A DNA stretch of 11,606 bases, taken from NCBI GenBank assembly GCA_031255815.1, contig JAIRRU010000224.1, forward strand, positions 1 through 11,606, in the 5' to 3' direction. Below, one piece after another: positions 6,849 to 11,606 of this stretch. A model generated the notes under the pieces. That model worked only from the letters and a program-made list of their open reading frames with translations, did no database searches and had not been told where the DNA came from. This stretch comes from Treponema sp. GTDB lineage: Bacteria > Spirochaetota > Spirochaetia > Treponematales > Breznakiellaceae. The translations under genes and the position numbers were made by a program. Position 1 is the first letter of the stretch; each line of letters begins with the position of its first letter.

Positions 6849-8507
6849 TTATTTAATTTCGTAAACCTGGATAATTGCCCGGGAGCAGAAGATGGGCGCG
6901 TCTTCCACCCACCCGCCGTAGCGCCCGCCATCGTAATAGGGATTGTGGCCTCCCACATTGTACATGGGCAGGAAGGGTACCTCGTCAATGAGGATATCCT
7001 GGATCTGGCCGTAGAGTTCCCGTTGTTTTGCCGTGTCCACCACTCCGGAAACTTCGTCCAGCAGGGCGTCTACCCGGGGATTCCGGTAGCGGAAATAGTT
7101 GGTTCCTACCGTGGGCTGCCCGGTGGGGGCGGTCATGGAAGAATGGAAACTGGTGTTCAGCGCCGCATAGGGGTCTCCCGGGAAACCGATGCCCATCTGG
7201 AGCAGGTTAAAGCGGCCGGTTTGGGCGAGCTGGGTCAGTTCCGGCCAGGTGGCAAGCCGGGGGATGATCTCTATGCCGATGTTGAGGAGCCACTGCTGGA
7301 TCATCCCCGCCTCCATCTGCTGGGCCGGCGCGCCCGATGCGTTGTGGTAGGTAAAGGAAAGGCGCTTCCCGTTTTTCTGGTAGATGCCGTCGGAACCCTT
7401 AGTATAACCCGCGGCTTCCAGAATTCTCATAGCCTCTGCAGGATCGTAGACATGATCCTTGCGGGCCTCGGCGCTCAGGAGTTCGCCGAAGATAGCCGGC
7501 AGCCAGCCGGAACTGGTGGGGAATACGCCGTTGTACTCGCCCCGGATAATAAGATCGTTGGTATTGATGGCCAAGGTCATGGCCTTGCGCACGTTTACAT
7601 CCGCCAAAAGCTCGTTTTCCAGGTTTAATACCACCTGGTAATTGGAAAACCCGGCGTATTTCTGCAGCTTCGCGTTGGGCCTGCTCAGGATTTCCGGAAG
7701 ATTCGCCATGGCGATGGTCCCCAGGGTAGCGTGAACATCCTGCCGGAGAAGGCCCAGGGTACAGTTGGGGGCGTTGTTGTACATACGGATGATGAGGTTA
7801 TCCACCTTAGGCGCCCCCCGCCAGTAATTCTTGTTTGCCTTAAGCTGTATATCGGTCCCCGTATTGTAAGTCCCCCAGGTAAAGGGGCCCGAACCTACCG
7901 GATTGGGATTTAAAAACTCCGCAATATTCGGCACCGGTTCCCAGATGTGTTTGGGGACAATGACAATATCGTTGGTGTAAAAGGGCAGGGAGGTAAAACT
8001 CTGGGACAGCGTAAAGACCACCTTGTTCCCCTGGGCGGTAACAGAGGAGATCTTATTCCAGAGGGAGAACCGATCCGTTACCGGGTACTGTTTGAGTACG
8101 TTGTAGGTAAAGGCCACATCCTCGGCGCTGACGGGCCTCCCGTCGTGCCAGGTATTGTTGTCCCGAATGGTAAAGGTAAGGGTCATGTAGTTATCGCTCC
8201 ACTCGTAGCCGGTGGCGATTTCCGGTTCCAGTTCTCCCAGGATGGGGTTAAAAAACATGAGCCGCTCATATATAAAGTTCATGGTTCCCATGTGGGTGTT
8301 GGCGGGGAAAAAGGGATTTCTCGCCGCCAACTGGGTGTCCAGGATGTATTCGCCGATAAGCAAGGTTCCTCCCGCCATCGGCGTCCCCGGTCCGGCGGAA
8401 GCGCCTCCTGCCGCGGCGCCGGAATCCGCCCTCCCTCCGGCAAAGACGCCGGAAACTATGCCGGCCGTCAGCAGGGCAGCCATCAATAAAGATATTGATT
8501 TCTTCAT
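6849..8507 (-). CDS. Periplasmic solute-binding protein, family 5 (peptide/oligosaccharide class)
   Basis: 552-residue extracytoplasmic binding protein that should deliver substrate to the DppBC-type permeases. The N-terminus MKKSISLLMAALLTAGIVSG followed by VFA is a standard signal peptide with likely cleavage after Ala23. There is no lipobox cysteine, so it is probably a soluble periplasmic protein, unlike many spirochaete binding lipoproteins. Residues 24-47 are a Gly/Ala/Ser-rich linker. Family-5 features follow: YERLMFFNPILGELEPEIA (80-98), a WHDGRPVSAEDVAFTYNVLK block (120-139), NPVGSGPF (202-209) and NYWRGAPKVDNL (227-238). The ATG at 8507 was chosen because TAGGAGG lies six bases upstream and the signal peptide starts there; a frame extension 27 codons upstream has no such support. 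It is the first gene of the operon, transcribed away from the regulator genes. Ligand is unknown; the sulfatases suggest a sulfated one. Confidence 0.95.
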   Translation of the reverse strand: MKKSISLLMAALLTAGIVSGVFAGGRADSGAAAGGASAGPGTPMAGGTLLIGEYILDTQLAARNPFFPANTHMGTMNFIYERLMFFNPILGELEPEIATGYEWSDNYMTLTFTIRDNNTWHDGRPVSAEDVAFTYNVLKQYPVTDRFSLWNKISSVTAQGNKVVFTLSQSFTSLPFYTNDIVIVPKHIWEPVPNIAEFLNPNPVGSGPFTWGTYNTGTDIQLKANKNYWRGAPKVDNLIIRMYNNAPNCTLGLLRQDVHATLGTIAMANLPEILSRPNAKLQKYAGFSNYQVVLNLENELLADVNVRKAMTLAINTNDLIIRGEYNGVFPTSSGWLPAIFGELLSAEARKDHVYDPAEAMRILEAAGYTKGSDGIYQKNGKRLSFTYHNASGAPAQQMEAGMIQQWLLNIGIEIIPRLATWPELTQLAQTGRFNLLQMGIGFPGDPYAALNTSFHSSMTAPTGQPTVGTNYFRYRNPRVDALLDEVSGVVDTAKQRELYGQIQDILIDEVPFLPMYNVGGHNPYYDGGRYGGWVEDAPIFCSRAIIQVYEIK

Positions 8508-8513
8508 ACAAAA

Positions 8514-8520
8514 CCTCCTA
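8514..8520 (-). promoter_or_regulatory. Strong ribosome binding site of the binding-protein gene
   Basis: On the minus strand TAGGAGG lies six bases before the ATG at 8507. This near-consensus site decides the start, right at the signal peptide, and fits high expression of the binding protein. Confidence 0.8.
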
Positions 8521-8533
8521 CAAGGATAAACTG

Positions 8534-8547
8534 CCGGAAAATTCCGG
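8534..8547 (-). other. Short inverted repeat in the operon leader
   Basis: CCGGAA and TTCCGG are perfect 6-base arms separated by two bases. If transcription starts near 8553 this lies in the 5' untranslated leader of the binding-protein mRNA. It could be a small 5' hairpin (five-pair stem with a four-base loop) or a protein-binding palindrome. No function can be assigned. Confidence 0.35.
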
Positions 8548-8559
8548 GTATACCGAAAT

Positions 8560-8588
8560 ACTATGGGTTCTGACGGAGGGCCCGGCAA
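8560..8588 (-). promoter_or_regulatory. Candidate promoter of the importer/sulfatase operon
   Basis: On the minus strand TTGCCG (8588-8583) and CATAGT (8565-8560) are 17 bases apart and each matches four of six consensus positions for a housekeeping promoter. Such a weak promoter would suit activator dependence, and the direct repeats at 8589-8623 lie immediately upstream of its -35. An alternative pairing, TTAACA (8622-8617) with TATAGT (8597-8592), has a 19-base spacer and would put the repeats over the promoter. Neither is proven. Confidence 0.4.
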
Positions 8589-8623
8589 TGCACTATATTC
8601 AGGGAATTTTGCATTATGTTAAG
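8589..8623. repeat. Tandem direct repeat, 21-bp period, candidate regulator binding site
   Basis: TGCACTATATTCAG (8589-8602) and TGCATTATGTTAAG (8610-8623) agree at 11 of 14 positions and start exactly 21 bases apart, two helical turns. AraC-family DNA-binding domains commonly bind such direct half-sites on one DNA face; the classic arabinose half-sites also have a 21-bp period. The adjacent divergent gene encodes an AraC-type response regulator, so this is its best candidate operator. The repeat is seen; the binding is inferred. Confidence 0.5.
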
Positions 8624-8655
8624 ATACCTGAGCTTGGTCCAAAACCCGGTTGGCG

Positions 8656-8670
8656 CGAACCTCCGGTTCG
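8656..8670. other. Small perfect hairpin in the divergent control region
   Basis: CGAACC and GGTTCG form perfect 6-base arms around a three-base centre. In the plus direction a T-rich stretch begins only about twelve bases later and in the minus direction no T run follows, so it does not look like a standard terminator. It might be a protein-binding palindrome or part of the regulator promoter architecture. Confidence 0.35.
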
Positions 8671-8687
8671 ATGAAACAAACTCTTTC

Positions 8688-8695
8688 TTTTTTTT
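8688..8695. repeat. T8 homopolymer tract upstream of the regulator gene
   Basis: Eight consecutive T residues, preceded by TTTC and CTC, lie about 25 bases upstream of the TATAAT at 8720. The position is close to where a -35 or an upstream A/T element would sit. Length changes in such a tract could alter promoter spacing or strength, but a run of eight is not long enough to argue strongly for phase variation. Confidence 0.45.
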
Positions 8696-8712
8696 GTAGC
8701 TTTTGCCCTGGT

Positions 8713-8732
8713 TCCGGCCTATAATAGGCGGA
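8713..8732 (+). promoter_or_regulatory. Perfect TATAAT within a hairpin that spans the regulator's ribosome binding site
   Basis: TATAAT (8720-8725) is an exact -10 hexamer ending nine bases before the ATG at 8735. Transcription from it would start near 8732, giving a nearly leaderless mRNA. No good -35 is found at 16-18 bases upstream. The same segment is an inverted repeat: TCC, a bulged G, then GCCT (8713-8720) pairs with AGGC-GGA (8726-8732) around ATAAT. The right arm contains the only Shine-Dalgarno-like sequence, AGGCGG. In a longer transcript the ribosome binding site would therefore be masked. Confidence 0.45.
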
Positions 8733-8734
8733 TA

Positions 8735-9532
8735 ATGGAAAACGCTCCGCGCTACAAAGTTCTTTTTGTCGATGACGAGCCCTGGGTTATTATTGATATC
8801 CTGTATAGTATCCCCTGGGAAAGATTGGGGTTCGAGGTTATCGGCCACTACGAAAAACCCCGCAAGGCAAAGGAGGCCATCCTGACGGGGAAGCCCCACC
8901 TGGCCTTTGTGGACATCAATATGCCGGTGATGAACGGCTTCGAGCTTATCCGCCAGTGCCGGGAGGAAGGCAGCGATACGGCTTTTGTCATACTGAGCGC
9001 CTATTCGGACTTTGAGTTCGCCAAACAGGCTATCCGGGCGGCGGTGCTGGATTATTGCTTAAAACCGGTAAACCCCGGAACAATGGTCAAGATGCTGGAA
9101 GAAATCAAATGCCGGCTGCATGAGAAGGAAGCCGCCGGGCGGGAAGAGGGGGAAGCGGGGAAGGAAGGTTCCGGCGGGCCCGCCTATGTGCCGGAAAACG
9201 AGGAACGCTTTAACCGTATCCTGTCTTATATCAAATCCAATTACCAAAAGAAATTATCCCTGCCGGGATTGGCGGAACAGTTTGCCTTTAACAAAAACTA
9301 TATCTGCTATCTTTTTAAAAAATTTACCGGGGGCACCTTTTCCCATTACATCATCAATCTGCGGATAGAAAAATCAAAAAGGCTTTTGGAGACCACCAGT
9401 TTTCCCTTGCGGGTCATCGCCGAAGAGACTGGCTTTGCGGACACTTACTATTTCAGCAGGGTGTTTAAATCGGTATGCGGCGTACCGCCCCACACCTACC
9501 GCCTGCGAAAGGGGGAAACGGGGGGGGTATGA
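8735..9532 (+). CDS. AraC-type response regulator, YesN family
   Basis: 265-residue two-component response regulator that should act as a DNA-binding activator. The receiver domain (about 6-125) has the acidic pair Asp13-Asp14, phospho-acceptor Asp60 in FVDINMP, Ser88 in ILSAY and Lys110 in LKP. A charged, Gly/Glu-rich linker (130-150) leads to the AraC helix-turn-helix domain (about 157-258). That domain carries the family signature in GFADTYYFSRVFK (233-245) and ends with PPHTYRLR. The start is the first residue before the YKVLFVDDEP receiver beginning. It is divergent from the importer operon and overlaps the kinase gene by ATGA, so kinase and importer are its likely partner and target. 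YesN-type regulators commonly control carbohydrate or peptide importers next to them. Its C-terminal codons run through a G8 tract. Confidence 0.95.
   Translation: MENAPRYKVLFVDDEPWVIIDILYSIPWERLGFEVIGHYEKPRKAKEAILTGKPHLAFVDINMPVMNGFELIRQCREEGSDTAFVILSAYSDFEFAKQAIRAAVLDYCLKPVNPGTMVKMLEEIKCRLHEKEAAGREEGEAGKEGSGGPAYVPENEERFNRILSYIKSNYQKKLSLPGLAEQFAFNKNYICYLFKKFTGGTFSHYIINLRIEKSKRLLETTSFPLRVIAEETGFADTYYFSRVFKSVCGVPPHTYRLRKGETGGV
9520..9527 (+). repeat. G8 tract at the regulator/kinase junction
   Basis: Eight G residues occupy the last codons of the regulator (ACG GGG GGG GTA TGA) and end one base before the kinase ATG. They form the slippery heptamer G GGG GGG in the regulator frame. Adding one G, or a -1 ribosomal slip, puts the regulator in frame with the kinase ATG. 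Losing one G gives a regulator ending TGGYET. The tract also has to serve as part of the kinase ribosome binding region. Confidence 0.7.
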
Positions 9533-11247
9533 AACGTAACCTTACCTTCTCCGGGCTCCGGGCGCAGATCCTGCTTATTGTACTGTTTTCCATGTCCCTT
9601 ATGCTGATCTTCCAGGGCATATCCATGGGCGGTTTTATCCGCCTCAATAATCGGCGCCGCCGGGAATATATTGCTGCGGTCAACGAGAACATCGCCGCTT
9701 CCCTGAATACCATGGGGGAGAATATCCGGAGTATGGCGGTTTATATTGCCTCCTTTGAGTCTTTTAAGGCTCTCTACTTCCCCAACCGATCCGCGGCCCA
9801 GGATGTGGCCGACACGATAAGCGCCGCCTTTCATACGGTTCGGTTTATCGCGGATTACTATCCCATTATCCGGGACGTAGTAGTAGTGGGGCTTAACGGG
9901 CTGCCCTTCAGTTACTATATGGGCTACGGTTACGATTTTATGGAGCTGATGCGATGGGATTACAATTTTACCGATCCCGATGCCGTGGAAAGTCGCTTTT
10001 TTTACTTCGATGAAAAAGATTATTTTGTCTATGTAACCCCTATCGGCGATACCTTTTCCAGTACCGGGATTACGCAAAAAATAGCCTCCTGTATTTTTAT
10101 CTGCGACTTGGAGTACATCCGGAATTTGGTGGATATCAGCGCCGGAGCCAACGATGTTAATTTTTCCATATACGACGAGGCCGGCCGCCTTATTGCCGCC
10201 GGCGCGTATGAAATAAACAGGGAGCCCGGAACGGCGGAGTTCGTGTCCCGTGCCGTCAATATGGGGCTTACGGTCGCCGCGTCAGGAGGCCCCCCGGGGC
10301 TTATCCCCCGGGGTGACGAGCCGGTTCGTTTTATCAGGAATATTTTTGTGTTTTCCATCCTCCTGCTCATCGTCATTACGGCCATGGTAATCGTACTGCT
10401 GCGTACCCGCGTAGCCCGGCCGATATCCGATCTGGTACATAGTTTGAGTACGGGTATTGACAAGCCCTTGCATACCCGGCTTAAGCGCAGCAACATTGAA
10501 GAAATTGACCGCATCGTGGAAGGCGTTAACACTCTGCTTGGCGAAATAGAAGATTACACCCGGAAAAGCATGGCTTCCCAGCAGAAATTGTACGAAATGG
10601 AGCTGCGGAAAAACGAGGCGGAAATTTACGCCCTCCAGAGCCAGATCAACCCCCATTTCCTCAACAACACCCTTCAATGCATCCGCAGCATCGCTATCAC
10701 CAAGGGGGTTGACGAAATAGCCGCCATATCCCTTTCTATGTCGGAACTGTTCCGTTATGCCATGAATTACGAGGATCAGGCTCTTGTTCAGGATGAGATA
10801 GATATTGTCCGCCACTATATCAGTATTACTAACATCAGGTTTCGCGGCCGCTTTGTTTTCTCTTTCGGCATAGCGCCGGAAATATACCGGTGTTATATGT
10901 TCCGAATTATGCTCCAGCCTCTGGTTGAAAACGCGGTGCGCCACGGGGTATCCAAAAGGGACGAGGGGGGAATGGTAGAGATCGCCGGAAGCATGGAAAA
11001 CGGGGAAGTCCGCTTTTCGGTAATCGACAACGGCCCCGGATTCGGTGAAGGCCGCCTGGCGGAAATACGCCGGGAACTGGCTTACAATTTCATGGAAAGC
11101 AGGGAGCATCACCGCAAAGACGGCTGCTTTGGGCTCTACAACATCAACCGCCGCCTCAAGCTGAATTACGGCGAGGCTTACGGTCTTGAAATAGGGAGCG
11201 GGAACGGCAGGACCCTGGCGGAGATTCGCTTCCCCCGGATCGTTTAG
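9529..11247 (+). CDS. Sensor histidine kinase, YesM/LytS type
   Basis: 572-residue membrane sensor kinase, likely partner of the AraC-type regulator just upstream. It has a membrane segment at about 12-34, an extracytoplasmic ligand-sensing region (about 35-268, probably Cache-like), a second membrane segment at about 270-292 and a HAMP region from about 293 to 345. The His_kinase domain of the YesM family follows, with phospho-acceptor His376 in QSQINPHFLNN. The ATPase domain has the N-box LQPLVENAVRHG (Asn468), DNGPGFG (Asp500) and GLYNINRRL (535-543). The ATG at 9529 overlaps the regulator TGA (ATGA); a start 18 codons upstream exists in frame but would lie inside the regulator gene. The domain order is complete, with no sign of damage. 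The signal it senses is unknown; the neighbouring importer's substrate or a related sulfated compound is the natural guess. Confidence 0.95.
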   Translation: MKRNLTFSGLRAQILLIVLFSMSLMLIFQGISMGGFIRLNNRRRREYIAAVNENIAASLNTMGENIRSMAVYIASFESFKALYFPNRSAAQDVADTISAAFHTVRFIADYYPIIRDVVVVGLNGLPFSYYMGYGYDFMELMRWDYNFTDPDAVESRFFYFDEKDYFVYVTPIGDTFSSTGITQKIASCIFICDLEYIRNLVDISAGANDVNFSIYDEAGRLIAAGAYEINREPGTAEFVSRAVNMGLTVAASGGPPGLIPRGDEPVRFIRNIFVFSILLLIVITAMVIVLLRTRVARPISDLVHSLSTGIDKPLHTRLKRSNIEEIDRIVEGVNTLLGEIEDYTRKSMASQQKLYEMELRKNEAEIYALQSQINPHFLNNTLQCIRSIAITKGVDEIAAISLSMSELFRYAMNYEDQALVQDEIDIVRHYISITNIRFRGRFVFSFGIAPEIYRCYMFRIMLQPLVENAVRHGVSKRDEGGMVEIAGSMENGEVRFSVIDNGPGFGEGRLAEIRRELAYNFMESREHHRKDGCFGLYNINRRLKLNYGEAYGLEIGSGNGRTLAEIRFPRIV

Positions 11248-11256
11248 CATACGGTT

Positions 11257-11450
11257 TCAGCGCCGCCAGTACTCGGGGCTGAAGATGACCAGGGCGGTCC
11301 AGAGTTCCAGGCGCCAGGATCAGGGCAAAGTAGACGAACACGGAACCCGCCACCCCGTAAACCACATCCTTCCGGCCCACTGCGGTTAAGCCGCTTGATC
11401 TCGTTGCCGGCCTGTTTAAAGAGCGCCACGAAGCGGATCACCTTGACCCC
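11257..11450 (-). pseudogene. trkH: Multiply deleted remnant of trkH, potassium uptake channel subunit
   Basis: Three blocks in two or more minus-strand frames match the C-terminal part of TrkH/TrkG potassium channel subunits. The first is GVKVIRFVALFKQAGNEIKR from 11450 downward. The second, from 11380, is VGRKDVVYGVAGSVFVYFAL in a shifted frame. The third, in another frame, is RLELWTALVIFSPEYWRR and a stop at 11259-11257. Compared with the family, roughly 15-20 residues are missing between the first two blocks and about 60 between the last two; all of the N-terminal four-fifths is gone. The size of the losses argues against simple sequencing error. It runs towards the kinase gene and ends nine bases after the kinase stop. 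Family identity is by recall of conserved TrkH sequence, not by a search. Confidence 0.7.
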
Positions 11451-11488
11451 CCGGCGGCGCTTTAAAATCGGCCGTACAAGAGTCCCTC

Positions 11489-11606
11489 CTACCAGCAGGC
11501 GATATTGCTGTCCGTGCGGCTTTCGGTCGCGCCTACCAGAACGCCGTTCTCCAGGCGGAGGATTATCTGCCCCCGGCCGAAGGCGGTATTGTTAAGGGAG
11601 ATATTC
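11489..11606 (-). CDS. 3' end of a probable gamma-glutamyltransferase-family gene
   Basis: An open minus-strand frame enters from the right edge (first full codon at 11605) and ends at TAG 11491-11489, giving 38 residues. FGRGQIILRL, then GVLVGATESRTDS and a short tail ending ACW resemble the extreme C-terminus of gamma-glutamyltranspeptidase-family Ntn hydrolases, where a G-x-GQ, I-x-R and G(G/A)-x-(D/E)-x-R-x-D pattern is usual. The catalytic region lies outside the window, so neither activity nor integrity can be judged. It ends about 40 bases before the trkH remnant begins. Confidence 0.5.
   Translation of the reverse strand, partial: NISLNNTAFGRGQIILRLENGVLVGATESRTDSNIACW

Noticed and set aside
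6810..7628. A 272-codon plus-strand frame opposite the binding-protein gene
   Set aside because: Antisense to a strong family-5 binding protein; no family resemblance and no supporting ribosome binding site.
8508..8588. A 27-residue N-terminal extension of the binding protein
   Set aside because: The extension lacks a ribosome binding site and would bury the signal peptide, while TAGGAGG sits correctly before the ATG at 8507.
8592..8622. TTAACA and TATAGT as the main promoter of the importer operon
   Set aside because: The 19-base spacer is longer than usual and the elements coincide with the direct repeats. Kept only as an alternative to the 17-base-spaced pair at 8560-8588.
8656..8695. 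Rho-independent terminator made of the hairpin at 8656-8670 and the later T run
   Set aside because: About a dozen non-T bases separate stem and T run, the stem is short, and no upstream plus-strand gene needs a terminator there.
10282..11250. A 322-codon minus-strand frame opposite the kinase gene
   Set aside because: Antisense to an intact YesM-type kinase; composition follows the complementary coding strand.
11244..11441. A 65-codon minus-strand gene starting at a GTG
   Set aside because: Only its first third has conserved TrkH sequence; after the deletion junction it continues in the wrong frame. It is part of the remnant, not a real gene.
1..11606. CRISPR array, insertion sequence, integrase, tRNA or rRNA
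   Set aside because: No regularly spaced repeats, transposase or integrase motifs, terminal inverted repeats or structural RNA sequences were seen on either strand.

Overview
The window looks like chromosomal DNA of an anaerobic, host- or gut-associated spirochaete, probably Treponema-like. This is an inference. It rests on the style of the binding-protein export signal, which ends VFAGG and is followed by a Gly/Ala-rich linker, on the moderately high GC, on tight operons with strong AGGAGG-type ribosome binding sites, and on the YesM/YesN-style regulator pair next to an ABC importer. No rRNA, tRNA, insertion sequence, phage gene or CRISPR array was seen.

Layout. Positions 8507 down to 1 (minus strand) form one long apparent operon. 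It encodes a family-5 periplasmic solute-binding protein, two DppB/DppC-type permeases, two DppD/DppF-type ATPases, two sulfatases of different sub-types, and the first codons of another gene that leaves the left edge. From the first ATPase to the second sulfatase the cistrons are joined by 4-base start/stop overlaps (ATGA, GTGA, ATGA). A 227-base divergent control region (8508-8734) separates this operon from a plus-strand pair, an AraC-type response regulator (8735-9532) and its YesM-type sensor kinase (9529-11247), also joined by ATGA. The last 359 bases hold a badly deleted trkH remnant and the 3' end of a probable gamma-glutamyltransferase gene, both on the minus strand.

How it may work. 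The kinase would sense an extracellular ligand and phosphorylate the regulator. The regulator could bind a 21-bp-period direct repeat next to the candidate -35 of the importer operon and switch it on. The importer is of the peptide/oligosaccharide class. Both sulfatases lack a signal peptide and are translationally coupled to the ATPases, so the simplest model is import of an intact sulfated compound, such as a sulfated oligosaccharide or glycopeptide, followed by desulfation in the cytoplasm. The substrate is not determined by the sequence. No glycoside hydrolase and no sulfatase-maturing enzyme is visible here.

Points to follow up: a G8 run at the regulator/kinase junction, placed so that a one-base slip in the -1 direction would fuse the two proteins; a near-leaderless or self-masking start for the regulator; and a trkH remnant with several deletions.
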